From Acinetobacter apis (GTDB lineage Bacteria; Pseudomonadota; Gammaproteobacteria; Pseudomonadales; Moraxellaceae), in the NCBI RefSeq assembly GCF_900197575.1, contig NZ_FZLN01000001.1:1302001-1366000 (forward strand): DNA of 64,000 bases, written 5' to 3'. A program made the translations under genes and the position numbers. Shown one piece after another: positions 27,954 to 37,598 of the stretch; position 1 is the stretch's first letter; the number at the start of each line of letters is the position of its first letter. Below the pieces are notes generated by a model, which had not been told where the DNA came from, searched no databases, and saw only the letters and a program-made list of their open reading frames with translations.

Positions 27954-29219
27954 ATGCAACAGTCTATTCAAGAATATATGAAAACGATCGGACAACAAGC
28001 ACGCGCTGCATCACAGCTCTTGTCTGCTGCATCAACAAAAAGTAAAAATGATGCATTACAAACCATTCATGATGCATTGATTACGCATAAAGCAGACATT
28101 TTAACTGCCAATCAAGCTGATATGGAAAAAGGACGTGCTAGCCAATTAGATGCTGCACTACTTGATCGCTTAGAGCTCACTGAAGCTCGATTCAATGGCA
28201 TGTTAGAAGGTTTAAAAGATGTTATTGCATTAAAAGACCCGATTGGTGAAATTACCGATTTAGCATATCGCCCAACAGGCATTCAGCTTGGAAAAATGCG
28301 TGTACCGCTTGGCGTGGTCGGAATGATTTATGAATCACGTCCAAATGTAACGCTAGAAGCTGCATCATTGGCATTAAAATCAGGCAATGCCATTATTTTA
28401 CGTGGTGGTTCTGAAGCGTTGGCATCAAACCAAGCGCTTGCCCACGTCATTCAACAGGCATTAAATGCTGTAAATTTTCCTGCTGCCGCTGTACAAGTCA
28501 TTGAAACTGCAGACCGTGCAGCTGTGGGTGAATTAATTACCCTCACAGAATATGTTGATGTGATTATTCCAAGGGGTGGTAAAGGCTTGATCCAACGTAT
28601 CACCAATGAAGCACGTATTCCTGTCATTAAACATTTAGATGGCAACTGCCATATTTTTGTCGAAGCACAAGCAGATATTGCCAAAGCATTGCCTGTTATT
28701 CTTAATGCCAAAACCCATCGCTATGGCGTATGCAATGCCATGGAAACGCTGTTGGTAGATCAAGCAATTGCTGAGGACTTCTTACCACAAGTCAAAGCCA
28801 TTTATGCAGAAAAGCAAATTGAACTACGTGGCTGTGCAGAAACCGTGCGTATTTTAGGTAGTGACATTGTCCCTGCAACAGAAGATGATTGGTACACAGA
28901 ATACTTAGGACCAATTCTTGCAGTGAAAGTGGTTCAGGATATGGATGAAGCCATTCACCATATTAATCATTATGGTTCACATCATACAGATGCCATTTTG
29001 ACAGAAAACTTTACCCTTGCTCATTCCTTTTTAGCGCGTGTTGATTCAAGCTCTGTGGTGATTAACGCTTCAACCCGTTTTGCAGATGGTTTTGAATATG
29101 GTTTAGGTGCAGAGATTGGCATTTCAACAGATAAAATTCATGCCCGTGGTCCGGTTGGACTTGAAGGTTTAACTTCACAAAAATGGATTGTCTTTGGTCA
29201 TGGTGAAATTCGTCAATAG
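27954..29219 (+). CDS. proA: Gamma-glutamyl phosphate reductase
   Basis: Second step of proline synthesis: NADPH-dependent reduction of glutamyl-5-phosphate to the semialdehyde. It has 421 residues, the usual length. Features include the N-terminal helix region ([20 protein letters not shown]), [33 protein letters not shown], and the catalytic cysteine in [36 protein letters not shown] and [13 protein letters not shown] close the ALDH-type fold. proB is not adjacent. A strong terminator follows. Confidence 0.97.
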   Translation: MQQSIQEYMKTIGQQARAASQLLSAASTKSKNDALQTIHDALITHKADILTANQADMEKGRASQLDAALLDRLELTEARFNGMLEGLKDVIALKDPIGEITDLAYRPTGIQLGKMRVPLGVVGMIYESRPNVTLEAASLALKSGNAIILRGGSEALASNQALAHVIQQALNAVNFPAAAVQVIETADRAAVGELITLTEYVDVIIPRGGKGLIQRITNEARIPVIKHLDGNCHIFVEAQADIAKALPVILNAKTHRYGVCNAMETLLVDQAIAEDFLPQVKAIYAEKQIELRGCAETVRILGSDIVPATEDDWYTEYLGPILAVKVVQDMDEAIHHINHYGSHHTDAILTENFTLAHSFLARVDSSSVVINASTRFADGFEYGLGAEIGISTDKIHARGPVGLEGLTSQKWIVFGHGEIRQ

Positions 29220-29275
29220 GTAGTTTTTACACGCTATTGACTTTTTATATCCAAACAAAAATCTCCATAAGTCAT

Positions 29276-29321
29276 AAAAAGCTCAAACCATTGAATTTCA
29301 AGCAATGGCTTGAGCTTTTTT
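29276..29321 (+). terminator. Strong terminator after proA
   Basis: An 18-bp stem with one mismatch (29276-29293 with 29303-29320) begins in an A run and ends in TTTTTT. It could work on both strands, also serving the convergent lipoprotein gene at 29408. Confidence 0.88.
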
Positions 29322-29398
29322 ATCTATTCTGTTTGGTTTCAAATCAATATGCTAATGATGGTTTATTACCCATCTATTTAAATGGCTATTTAACATGA

Positions 29399-30316
29399 GA
29401 TCAGCTTTTAGCTTGGCATCACTACTGTAAAAGATTGAACTAACTTCTCTGAGTCAGTAATCAGCTGTTGCCAATGCGGTAATAATTCTGATCTAAACCC
29501 AAGTGTTAAATATCGAATATCTTGATCTTTTATAATTTGTGTTTGATTTAATTCACAGCTTGTGTCACCCATTTTGAAATAGAAACAGCGGATTACAACA
29601 CTGACCTTTTTATCAGGGGTTTCTTGCCAATAGACTGTCTTTTTATTCCCTTGTTCATCCTCAAAAACATCTATTTGATATAGGTCTAAAGAGGTATTAA
29701 ATTGTTTTTTTTCTTTATATTCTGCATCAGGCATCTCTTCACCACCAAATATCCCTTTTTCTAATTTGCTGTGTAATACTTGTTTAATCCCTTCATTTAA
29801 GTATCTTTGCTTTAACTCTTTCGCCAAATTAGTATTGATTGCGAATTGTTGTAATTGAATGTTTAAATCATCTGGCTTTTCTAAATAATTAAAAGCTTTT
29901 GTCGCAGACATGGCAGGCCAAGATACTCTAAAAGCAGCACTACTAATTGCATCATGGCAGCCTTTTGCTTGGTGTGGTATCACACTGTTACCGCCCCAAT
30001 AATCCACATCGACATATTCCACTTTGGTTAAAAATAAATAATTTCTGTCAATACGCATTTGCTGATGACCAAACATGCCACACTCATAAGGCTTCTCTTT
30101 AATGCTCGGAGTGTTTGGAGTCTTTTCACAGCTCGTTAAAATAATAATAAAAAATAGTACCGATAACTTAGTGGCTGGAAAAAATACACCCCCAATACTG
30201 TATACCAAACTTAAAAACAAACTATTCACTCTTTATAATCCCTTTCATGAGTAAGCATAATAAAACCCATAAGTTGGTATTTTCTAGTTATATTTCATAA
30301 TTCATCCCAATATATA
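29399..30316. repeat. Tandem duplication, unit 1 (918 bp)
   Basis: The block from GATCAGCTTTTAGCTTGGC at 29399 recurs at 30317 with an offset of 918 bases. Both copies contain a 273-codon lipoprotein gene and about 87 bases of upstream DNA. Sequence is nearly identical at both ends and differs mainly inside the gene, as expected from a duplication that has begun to diverge or been partly homogenised. Confidence 0.92.
29408..30229 (-). CDS. Lipoprotein of unknown function, copy 1 of tandem pair
   Basis: A 273-residue protein that starts at a GTG with an AAAGGGA upstream. After about 20 residues comes a hydrophobic stretch with lipobox (FFIIILTSC), so a lipoprotein is likely; the long leading segment before the signal is unusual. 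The body has conserved-looking patches (ECGMFGHQQMRIDRNYLFLT, DYWGGNSV, GCHDAISSAAFRVSWPAMSA) and late cysteines that may pair. It differs from copy 2 at about 30 of 273 positions, clustered at residues ~145-230. No known family was recognised. Tandem duplicated envelope lipoproteins are sometimes immunity proteins, but no toxin gene is nearby. Confidence 0.75.
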   Translation of the reverse strand: MNSLFLSLVYSIGGVFFPATKLSVLFFIIILTSCEKTPNTPSIKEKPYECGMFGHQQMRIDRNYLFLTKVEYVDVDYWGGNSVIPHQAKGCHDAISSAAFRVSWPAMSATKAFNYLEKPDDLNIQLQQFAINTNLAKELKQRYLNEGIKQVLHSKLEKGIFGGEEMPDAEYKEKKQFNTSLDLYQIDVFEDEQGNKKTVYWQETPDKKVSVVIRCFYFKMGDTSCELNQTQIIKDQDIRYLTLGFRSELLPHWQQLITDSEKLVQSFTVVMPS

Positions 30317-31235
30317 GATCAGCTTTTAGCTTGGCGTCACTACTGTAAAAGATTGAATTAACTTCTCTGAGTCAGTAATCAGCTGTTGCCAATGCGGTAA
30401 TAATTCTGATCTAAACCCAAGTTTTAAGTATCGGATATCTTGATCTTTTATAATTTGTGTTTGATTTAATTCACACATTGTCTTACCGACTTTAAAGTAC
30501 AAACAAAGGATTACAACACTGACCTTTTTATCAGGGGTTTCTTGCCAATAGACCGTCTTTTTAGTTCCATTTTCATTTGTAATGATATCTATTTGATATA
30601 GGTCTAAGGACTTATTAAATTGTTTTTTTTCTTTAAACTCTGCATCAGGCATCTCTTCACCACCAAATACCCCTTTACGTAAACTAAGCTGTAATTTTTT
30701 TTTATTACCTTCATTTAAGTATCTTTGCTTTAACTCTTTCGCCGAATTGGTATTGATTGCGAATTGTTCTAATTGAATGTTTAAATCATCTGGCTTTTCT
30801 AAATAATTAAAAGCTTTTGTCGCAGACATGGCAGGCCAAGATACTCTAAAAGCAGCACTACTAATTGCATCATGGCAGCCTTTTGCTTGATGTGCTATCA
30901 CACTGTTACCGCCCCAATAATCCACACCGACATATTCCACTTTGGTTAAAAATAAATAATTTCTGTCAATACGCATTTGCTGATGACCAAACATGCCACA
31001 CTCATAAGGCTTCTCTTTAATGGTCGGAGTGTTTGGAGTCTTTTCACAGCTCGTTAAAATAATAATAAAAAATAGTACCGATAACTTAGTGGCTGGAAAA
31101 AATACCCCCCCAATACTGTATATTAAACTTAAAAACAAACTATTCACTATTTATAATCCCTTTCATGAATAAGCATAATAAAACCCATAAGTTGGTATTT
31201 TCTAGTTATATTTTCATAATTTACCCCAATATATA
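30317..31235. repeat. Tandem duplication, unit 2
   Basis: The second copy of the 918-bp unit at 29399-30316, with one extra base in its upstream AT-rich spacer. The repeat ends near the CCCCAATATATA at about 31224-31235, after which the ackA upstream region is unique. Confidence 0.9.
30326..31147 (-). CDS. Lipoprotein of unknown function, copy 2 of tandem pair
   Basis: A 273-residue paralogue with the same GTG start, N-terminal extension and lipobox as the gene at 29408-30229. About 89% of residues agree by eye. The changes include charge swaps in residues ~145-155 (IKQVLHSKLEKG against NKKKLQLSLRKG) and in 186-222. Several of these are concentrated near predicted surface segments, which could mean relaxed or diversifying selection. 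The two genes read in the same direction with a 96-base gap and each has its own copy of the upstream sequence, so each may have its own promoter. Confidence 0.75.
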   Translation of the reverse strand: MNSLFLSLIYSIGGVFFPATKLSVLFFIIILTSCEKTPNTPTIKEKPYECGMFGHQQMRIDRNYLFLTKVEYVGVDYWGGNSVIAHQAKGCHDAISSAAFRVSWPAMSATKAFNYLEKPDDLNIQLEQFAINTNSAKELKQRYLNEGNKKKLQLSLRKGVFGGEEMPDAEFKEKKQFNKSLDLYQIDIITNENGTKKTVYWQETPDKKVSVVILCLYFKVGKTMCELNQTQIIKDQDIRYLKLGFRSELLPHWQQLITDSEKLIQSFTVVTPS

Positions 31236-31395
31236 CATTTGTTATATTTAGTTTTTCATGTCATAAAAGGTTAAAAAAGCACTTCATATTTATAAAACAT
31301 ATCTGTTAAAGTCTAAATTGAGTGAGTTTATTTTTTGTCAGTAACTCACTAGATTTGATTGGCTTTTAAGGATTTTTTTCATTAGGAACAATGAC

Positions 31396-32574
31396 GTGTC
31401 AACATCTATCTTAGTAATAAACTGCGGCTCTTCTTCAATAAAATATGCTTTGATTTCAGAGCGACCACAGGACCGCATTCATGGTTTGGCTGAAAATTTA
31501 GGTTCAGCAGAAGCACGCATCAAAGGCATTACCATTGGTGGACAGCCGCTAGACCTTGCCATTCCACATGCTAATCATGAACAGGCACTTGATGTCTTAT
31601 TACAACGATTGTCAAAATATAAACCTCAAGCCATTGGGCATCGTGTTGTTCATGGTGGTAAACTCACTAAAGCAGAACGATTAACCCCCGAAATTATAAA
31701 AACCATTCGCGCAGCTGTTCCCCTTGCCCCGCTTCATAATCCTGCCCATTTGATTGGTATTGATGCAACCATGCGCTTATTTCCCGATTTACCGCAAGTG
31801 GCAGTATTTGATACCGCATTCCATCAAACCATGCCGGCACATGCCTACCGTTATGCCTTACCACAATTTTTATATACAGAACATAATGTTCGACGCTATG
31901 GTTTTCACGGTACAAGCCATGCCTATGTTTCACAAAAAGCAGGTGAATTGACAGGTCAAATTGATCAAGGTGGTTGGTTAACCGCCCACCTAGGTAATGG
32001 CAGTTCGACATGTGCAATTTGGAATGGAAAAAGTGTTGATACATCTATGGGCATGACGCCACTTGAGGGTGTGGTTATGGGCACCCGAAGCGGTGACATT
32101 GATCCAAGTATTCATCAATACCTTGCCACCAATTTAGGATGGGATCTTCATAAAATTGATCACATGCTAAACCGAGAAAGTGGTTTACTTGGTTTATCGA
32201 ATTTATCCAATGATATGCGCACGCTCATTGAGGCTTCAGAACAAGGTCATGAAGATGCAGCACTTGCGATTGAAGTGTTTAGTTATCGCTTAGCCAAATC
32301 ACTTGCTGCATTAAGCTGTGGATTACCTACTTTACAAGGACTGATTTTCACAGGCGGAATTGGAGAAAACTCAGCACATATCCGCGAAAAAACAGTCGCA
32401 TATTTACCACATTTTGGTTTTGCTCTAGATCTGCAAAAAAACACTCAATTACCACGTGGGCAAGAAGGACGAATTGACCAAGGTCAAGGACCTCAAATTT
32501 GGGTTATTCCAACAGATGAAGAAGGCCGCATTGCCAAAGAAACCATAGAAGTGATTCAGCAAAATAAACAATAA
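31396..32574 (+). CDS. ackA: Acetate kinase
   Basis: It converts acetyl phosphate and ADP to acetate and ATP, or the reverse when acetate is used. 392 residues. The start is GTG at 31396 with AGGA at 31383-31386; an ATG 5 bases earlier is out of frame and closes after seven codons. Motifs are [15 protein letters not shown] at the N-terminus, [18 protein letters not shown] (with the catalytic Asp), [26 protein letters not shown] and the late [14 protein letters not shown]. pta follows after 34 bases on the same strand. Confidence 0.97.
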   Translation: MSTSILVINCGSSSIKYALISERPQDRIHGLAENLGSAEARIKGITIGGQPLDLAIPHANHEQALDVLLQRLSKYKPQAIGHRVVHGGKLTKAERLTPEIIKTIRAAVPLAPLHNPAHLIGIDATMRLFPDLPQVAVFDTAFHQTMPAHAYRYALPQFLYTEHNVRRYGFHGTSHAYVSQKAGELTGQIDQGGWLTAHLGNGSSTCAIWNGKSVDTSMGMTPLEGVVMGTRSGDIDPSIHQYLATNLGWDLHKIDHMLNRESGLLGLSNLSNDMRTLIEASEQGHEDAALAIEVFSYRLAKSLAALSCGLPTLQGLIFTGGIGENSAHIREKTVAYLPHFGFALDLQKNTQLPRGQEGRIDQGQGPQIWVIPTDEEGRIAKETIEVIQQNKQ

Positions 32575-32608
32575 ACCGACTCACTCACAACCTCAAATAA
32601 GGTGCTGT

Positions 32609-34732
32609 ATGAATACATTATTACTGATACCAAGCAAAGAAAGTGTGGGACTCACCTCAGCCTGTTTAGGCTTAATTTATGCATTAGATTGCAATGGTGT
32701 GAAGTCTGGTTTTTTTAAGCCCTTTGAAAAAGAAAAGCAGCAAACTACCGACTTATATGAAAAGTTATTTCAAGATACGCCTGCACTGTCTATTGATTAT
32801 GAAAAATTTTTATATGCGCTCAATCATGATCAAATCGATGAGCTGCTAGAAGATGCTGTCTCACAACACCGTAAAATTGCTGCAGGCCGTGACATTGTTA
32901 TTGTAGAAGGTCTCCCCCCTGCACCACATTTATATTCAAGTTATGACCTTAACCTACAACTTGCTAAAGCATTAGATGCCAAAATACTTTTAGTCAGTGA
33001 TGCAGACCTTCAAGCACCCGAAGCGACAGCTGTTTCCATTGATGCAAGCTATAAAGCATTAGACATTACAGGGCGTAACCGTGTTGCAGGCGTCTTGCTC
33101 ATGCGAACCAAAGGGTTACCTGAACAATCAGCTCAGATTCCTGTAACACTTGATTCAAGTTTAAGATTAGTTCAAGAAACCAAACATTTTACGCGGGCAC
33201 TACAGCAGTATAGCCAACACATTGGGCAAGCACATTTACCTGTGGTTGGGCTCGTTCCATTTAGCAACACTTTAAGCGTTCCAAGAACAGCCGATATTTT
33301 AGATGCCATCGAAGGCACATGGATTAATGAAGGCGAAGCACAGCAACGGCGTATTTTGCATACTAGTTTGGCAAGTTCAGACGTTGCTTATGAGTTAAAT
33401 AAACTGACAGCAGGTGAGCTGATTGTCAGCTCGACAGAACGGCATGATATTTTGTTGGCTAGCTGTTTAGCCACTCAACAAGGTACACCGCTTGCAGGCC
33501 TTATTTTGTCTGAGCGTGAACAACCGCAAGCAGCAGTATTAGAATTTTGTGAACCCACATTACAGCTTGGGCTTCCCATCATTCATACCCCACTCAATCC
33601 CATTGAAACCATTCAACGCCTTCATCAATTTAGCCTTGAAATTTCAATTCATGATATTGAGCGTGCCAAGCAAATTACGCGTTTTGTATCAAGTCATATT
33701 GATGAAGAATGGCTTGCGCATTATGTCAAAAAATCTCATCAAGTCCGCTTATCACCTGCTGCATTTCGGTATGAATTGGTGCAACAAGCCATTCAAGCCA
33801 AAAAACGAATTGTTTTACCTGAAGGTGATGAACCTCGTACCATTGAAGCTGCGATCATTTGCCAAACGCGTGGTCTTGCACAATGTGTGTTATTGGCAAA
33901 GCCTGACGACGTTCATAAAGTTGCAAGTGCACGTCATTTAACAATTCCTGCAGACCTAGAAATTATTGATCCTGAATTCATTCGTCATCAGTATGTAGAC
34001 CAAATGGTTGCACTTAGACGAGGTAAGTTGGCTGCAGCACAAGCCAAAGAGCAACTCCAAGACACTGTAGTACTCGGCACAATGATGTTGGCACTTGATG
34101 AAGTTGATGGCTTGGTTTCGGGTGCCGTTCATACCACAGCCAACACAGTACGCCCGGCGTTTCAATTAATTAAAACAGCGCCTGCTTATTCATTGGTTTC
34201 CTCTGTCTTTTTCATGCTTTTACCGGATGAAGTGTTCGTCTATGGCGACTGTGCAATCAACCCAAATCCGAATGCAGAACAATTGGCAGAGATTGCCATT
34301 CAATCGGCAGATTCTGCAAAAGCATTTGGCATTGAGCCTCGGATTGCCATGATCAGCTACTCTACAGGTGCATCTGGTATGGGCACTGATGTTGAAAAAG
34401 TCTTACAAGCAACCACGCTTGTCAAAGAAAGACGTCCTGATTTATTGGTTGATGGTCCATTACAATATGATGCAGCATCTGTTGAAAGCGTCGGTAAGTC
34501 TAAAGCGCCTGATTCTAAAGTTGCAGGACAAGCCAATGTGTATATTTTTCCTGATTTAAATACAGGCAATACCACCTATAAAGCCGTACAGCGCTCTGCC
34601 AATGTGGTGAGTGTTGGTCCAATGTTGCAAGGCTTAAACAAACCTGTCAATGACTTGTCTCGTGGTGCATTGGTCGATGACATTGTGTTCACCATTGCAC
34701 TCACTGCAATTCAAGCACAAGCACCTAAATAA
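32609..34732 (+). CDS. pta: Phosphate acetyltransferase
   Basis: The long (707-residue) form of Pta, which interconverts acetyl-CoA and acetyl phosphate. The N-terminal third is the P-loop-like/DRTGG regulatory part found in enterobacterial Pta (LLIPSKESVGLTSACLGLIY). The middle is a DRTGG domain and the last ~320 residues are the catalytic PTA_PTB domain (IVLPEGDEPRTIEAA, GAVHTTANTVRPAFQLIKTA, SYSTGASGMGTDVEKV, DGPLQYDAA). It forms an operon with ackA and ends at a terminator hairpin. Confidence 0.97.
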   Translation: MNTLLLIPSKESVGLTSACLGLIYALDCNGVKSGFFKPFEKEKQQTTDLYEKLFQDTPALSIDYEKFLYALNHDQIDELLEDAVSQHRKIAAGRDIVIVEGLPPAPHLYSSYDLNLQLAKALDAKILLVSDADLQAPEATAVSIDASYKALDITGRNRVAGVLLMRTKGLPEQSAQIPVTLDSSLRLVQETKHFTRALQQYSQHIGQAHLPVVGLVPFSNTLSVPRTADILDAIEGTWINEGEAQQRRILHTSLASSDVAYELNKLTAGELIVSSTERHDILLASCLATQQGTPLAGLILSEREQPQAAVLEFCEPTLQLGLPIIHTPLNPIETIQRLHQFSLEISIHDIERAKQITRFVSSHIDEEWLAHYVKKSHQVRLSPAAFRYELVQQAIQAKKRIVLPEGDEPRTIEAAIICQTRGLAQCVLLAKPDDVHKVASARHLTIPADLEIIDPEFIRHQYVDQMVALRRGKLAAAQAKEQLQDTVVLGTMMLALDEVDGLVSGAVHTTANTVRPAFQLIKTAPAYSLVSSVFFMLLPDEVFVYGDCAINPNPNAEQLAEIAIQSADSAKAFGIEPRIAMISYSTGASGMGTDVEKVLQATTLVKERRPDLLVDGPLQYDAASVESVGKSKAPDSKVAGQANVYIFPDLNTGNTTYKAVQRSANVVSVGPMLQGLNKPVNDLSRGALVDDIVFTIALTAIQAQAPK

Positions 34733-34737
34733 CTTTG

Positions 34738-34774
34738 GCGCATCAGGGCAATTATTGTATCTGATGCGCTTTTC
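34738..34774 (+). terminator. Terminator of ackA-pta
   Basis: A 9-bp stem (GCGCATCAG at 34738-34746 with CTGATGCGC at 34761-34769), a 14-base loop and a TTTTC tail, directly after the pta stop. Confidence 0.75.
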
Positions 34775-34869
34775 AGTCGTTGAAAAAATGCCATCAATTC
34801 AACATCCTTATTCATTTTAAGCATATAATTTATCGCGCTAGCTTACCGCCCGCTCAAGAGATTAAAGAT

Positions 34870-36393
34870 ATGACCACGATCATCAAGCAAGAAGACTTGA
34901 TTACTTCTGTCAAGGACGCTTTACAGTTTATTTCCTACTATCACCCACAAGATTTTATTCAAGCCATGAGCCGCGCTTATGACTATGAACAAAACCCTGC
35001 TGCAAAAGATGCCATTGCACAAATTTTAATTAATTCAAGAATGTGTGCAGAAGGCCATCGTCCGATCTGCCAAGATACAGGCATTGTGAACGTCTTTGTC
35101 CAAGTGGGCTTAGATGTTAAATTTGATCTTACCTTGAGTTTAGATGACGCCATTAACGAAGGTGTACGTCAAGGTTATTTAGAAAATGCCAATATTTTAC
35201 GTGCATCTGTTTTAGCAGACCCTGCGTTTTCGCGTAAAAACACCAAAGACAACACCCCTGCTGTCATCCATTACACCCTTGTACCGGGTAACACAGTTGA
35301 CATAACAGTTGCAGCAAAAGGTGGTGGATCTGAAAATAAATCTAAACTTGCCATGCTCAATCCATCGGATTCAATTGTTGATTGGGTCTTAAATACAGTC
35401 CCAACCATGGGTGCAGGTTGGTGTCCGCCTGGCATGCTTGGTATTGGGATTGGCGGGACAGCTGAAAAAGCCATGATGCTTGCCAAAGAGTCGCTCATGG
35501 AAGAAATTAATATTGATCAATTACTGAAACATGGCCCAAAAAATAAAATTGAAGAGCTGCGTTTAGAACTGTTTGAAAAAGTAAATGCTTTAGGCATTGG
35601 TGCACAAGGATTAGGTGGGCTAACCACGGTATTAGACATCAAAATTAAAGATTATCCTTGTCATGCTGCAGGAAAACCTGTGGGAATGATTCCAAACTGT
35701 GCCGCTACACGTCATGCACATTTCACCTTAGATGGTTCAGGTGTTGCACATATCCCTGCACCTAAGCTCTCTGATTATCCTGAAATCACATGGTCTTCCT
35801 CAAAAGCAAAGCATGTTAATTTGGATACGCTGAGCCAAGAAGATATGAATACATGGCAACCGGGTGACACATTGCTCCTCAGTGGTACCATGTACACAGG
35901 TCGTGATGCTGCACATAAAAGATTGGTTGAAATGATTGATCAAGGTGAGCCTTTACCAGTCGACCTAAAAGGCAAGTTTATTTATTATGTGGGTCCAGTT
36001 GACCCAGTCAATGATGAAGTGGTCGGCCCTGCTGGACCAACCACAGCCACACGTATGGATAAATTCACCCCTAAAGTGTTAGCACACACAGGTTTGTTCG
36101 GCATGATTGGTAAAGCTGAACGTGGGCCAACGGCTATTCAAGCCATTCAAGACAACCAAGCCACCTATTTAATGGCTGTTGGTGGAGCTGCATATTTAGT
36201 ATCTAAAGCCATTCGCGAAGCAGAAGTCGTGGCTTTCCCTGAGCTCGGAATGGAAGCCATTTATAAATTTGTGGTTGAAGACATGCCTGTTTCTGTGGCG
36301 GTTGATGTCCATGGCACATCAATTCATGCCATTGCCCCTAAAATTTGGCAGAAAAAAATTAGTCAAATTGCTGTAACCAATGCCATGTTATAA
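34870..36393 (+). CDS. fumA: Class I fumarate hydratase (iron-sulfur)
   Basis: An oxygen-sensitive [4Fe-4S] fumarase of 507 residues in the TCA cycle. The frame is open from 34780, but ATG 34870 (MTTIIKQEDL) has AAGAGA upstream and gives the family N-terminus. Likely cluster cysteines are in MCAEGHRPICQDTG, GAGWCPPGMLG and MIPNCAATRHAHF. The C-terminal beta domain includes LSGTMYTGRDAAHKRLVEM and GPTTATRMDKFTP. fumA/fumB cannot be told apart by sequence; fumA is used as a family label. Confidence 0.93.
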   Translation: MTTIIKQEDLITSVKDALQFISYYHPQDFIQAMSRAYDYEQNPAAKDAIAQILINSRMCAEGHRPICQDTGIVNVFVQVGLDVKFDLTLSLDDAINEGVRQGYLENANILRASVLADPAFSRKNTKDNTPAVIHYTLVPGNTVDITVAAKGGGSENKSKLAMLNPSDSIVDWVLNTVPTMGAGWCPPGMLGIGIGGTAEKAMMLAKESLMEEINIDQLLKHGPKNKIEELRLELFEKVNALGIGAQGLGGLTTVLDIKIKDYPCHAAGKPVGMIPNCAATRHAHFTLDGSGVAHIPAPKLSDYPEITWSSSKAKHVNLDTLSQEDMNTWQPGDTLLLSGTMYTGRDAAHKRLVEMIDQGEPLPVDLKGKFIYYVGPVDPVNDEVVGPAGPTTATRMDKFTPKVLAHTGLFGMIGKAERGPTAIQAIQDNQATYLMAVGGAAYLVSKAIREAEVVAFPELGMEAIYKFVVEDMPVSVAVDVHGTSIHAIAPKIWQKKISQIAVTNAML

Positions 36394-36399
36394 TTGAAG

Positions 36400-36434
36400 A
36401 AAGTAGGCAGAATTTTACTGCCTACTTTATTTTT
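36400..36434 (+). terminator. Terminator after fumA
   Basis: A perfect 11-bp stem (AAAGTAGGCAG at 36400-36410 with CTGCCTACTTT at 36418-36428), loop of seven, tail ATTTTT. It lies 6 bases past the fumarase stop and shows that the upstream extension of the next frame (36394-36486) is not coding. Confidence 0.88.
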
Positions 36435-36486
36435 CAGGCTTAACATGGTATTTATCATGTTTATAACTATAAAGAGTAATAACCCT

Positions 36487-37044
36487 ATGTTAAAAAAAAT
36501 AGTTTTATTTGGTTTAATCAGTCTAAATATGGCACATGCATTTGCTGCTCCTGCCACTGAAGTTTCTGTACAAAAAGCGCTTAAACTAACAAATATTAAT
36601 GACGTTGTGAGCCAAAGTATTCAATCTTCACAAACTGTATTAACCAGTCAATCTGTTCAATTGGTTCGTCAATATACAGGTCATAATGTCCTAACAACTC
36701 AAGACAACCAAGCAGCACAACAAATTGCACAAGTGCTCTATAACAATACAAACAGCATTCTAAAAGATTTAAACATCCAACAGATTGCTGGGGATGTATA
36801 TCGCCGTTATTACACAGAAGAAGAACTTAAAGCCTATATTAAATTTTTAGAAACACCCGAAGGTCAATCTATTAACCGTAAATTACCGCTTATCACACAA
36901 AATGTGACTCAAGATGTGGTGAAAAGACTGCAAAGCAATCCAGATGTAAAAACAAGACGAGAACAGTCGAACCAACAAGTCAAAGATATTTTATCAAAAT
37001 TGCCAAAAGCTCAACCTGCTGCAGTTGCTCCAGCCAAGTCTTAA
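36487..37044 (+). CDS. DUF2059 periplasmic protein, first of three
   Basis: A secreted protein of 186 residues. ATG 36487 is chosen because it gives a signal peptide (MLKKIVLFGLISLNMAHAFA), while the upstream frame crosses the fumarase terminator. The DUF2059 core reads YYTEEELKAYIKFLETPEGQSINRKL, the most conserved part of this family, followed by a helical region. Its C-terminus is Pro/Ala-rich. Two further paralogues follow; the first of them is much shorter. Function is not known for the family. Each is preceded by its own spacer, and the first is followed by a hairpin. Confidence 0.82.
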   Translation: MLKKIVLFGLISLNMAHAFAAPATEVSVQKALKLTNINDVVSQSIQSSQTVLTSQSVQLVRQYTGHNVLTTQDNQAAQQIAQVLYNNTNSILKDLNIQQIAGDVYRRYYTEEELKAYIKFLETPEGQSINRKLPLITQNVTQDVVKRLQSNPDVKTRREQSNQQVKDILSKLPKAQPAAVAPAKS

Positions 37045-37061
37045 CATATGATTTGCTCAAC

Positions 37062-37087
37062 AAAAACACACACCCTTGTGTGTTTTT
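37062..37087 (+). terminator. Terminator after first DUF2059 gene
   Basis: An 11-bp perfect stem (37062-37072 with 37077-37087) rich in AC/GT, with a four-base loop and ending TTTTT, 18 bases after the stop. Confidence 0.8.
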
Positions 37088-37128
37088 GGTTTAAATTATA
37101 AGTCATATAAATTAGATCTCTATTCGTA

Positions 37129-37536
37129 ATGACCATTAAAATATTTATCTCGACCACAGCATTGATCGTTGGCCTTTTCTGTATGCCATTGGCACATGCC
37201 ACACCAGCAACAGCGGCATCTATTAATCAATTATTTGACACATTACAAATTCGTAAAAACACAGAAGCCATGATTAAACCGCAACAACTTAAACAATTGG
37301 GCTTAGATCAAGATCAATTTTGGGCAGCAATTGAACCCCAATTAAAACAGGCATACCAAGACAGGTTAACTGAAGAAGAAATACAAGCACTCGACCAATT
37401 CTACAACACCAAAGAAGGTCGCTCTTTGTCACAAAAAATGCCTGAGCTCACCCAACAAACGTATCAAATCGCACTCCAAAACGTTATGACACACAGTCAA
37501 ATTAGCCAAGGTTTATTTAAACTTTTTGGTCAATAA
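37129..37536 (+). CDS. Short DUF2059-like secreted protein, second of three
   Basis: A 135-residue protein with a signal peptide (IFISTTALIVGLFCMPLAHA). The mature part has a DUF2059-type helix pair: YQDRLTEEEIQALDQFYNTK followed by EGRSLSQKMPEL, equivalent to YTEEELKAYIKFL and EGQSINRKLPLI of the first paralogue. It lacks the longer upstream helical region of the others. The ATG at 37129 has no strong ribosome binding site. Function unknown; the domain assignment is by comparison with its neighbours. Confidence 0.75.
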   Translation: MTIKIFISTTALIVGLFCMPLAHATPATAASINQLFDTLQIRKNTEAMIKPQQLKQLGLDQDQFWAAIEPQLKQAYQDRLTEEEIQALDQFYNTKEGRSLSQKMPELTQQTYQIALQNVMTHSQISQGLFKLFGQ

Positions 37537-37598
37537 ATTAAAAATTAAATACAACATTATACATACCTTTTAAGTGTTTTTAACGCAGGCTTTTTAAT

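Noticed and set aside
29399..31235. Insertion sequence as source of the tandem repeat
   Set aside because: There is no transposase and there are no terminal inverted repeats; the repeat is of a lipoprotein gene.
34780..34869. Extended start of the fumarase
   Set aside because: The added residues do not belong to class I fumarases and ATG 34870 has an upstream AAGAGA.
36394..36486. Extended start of the first DUF2059 protein
   Set aside because: The frame runs through the fumarase terminator hairpin, and the shorter form starts with a clear signal peptide.
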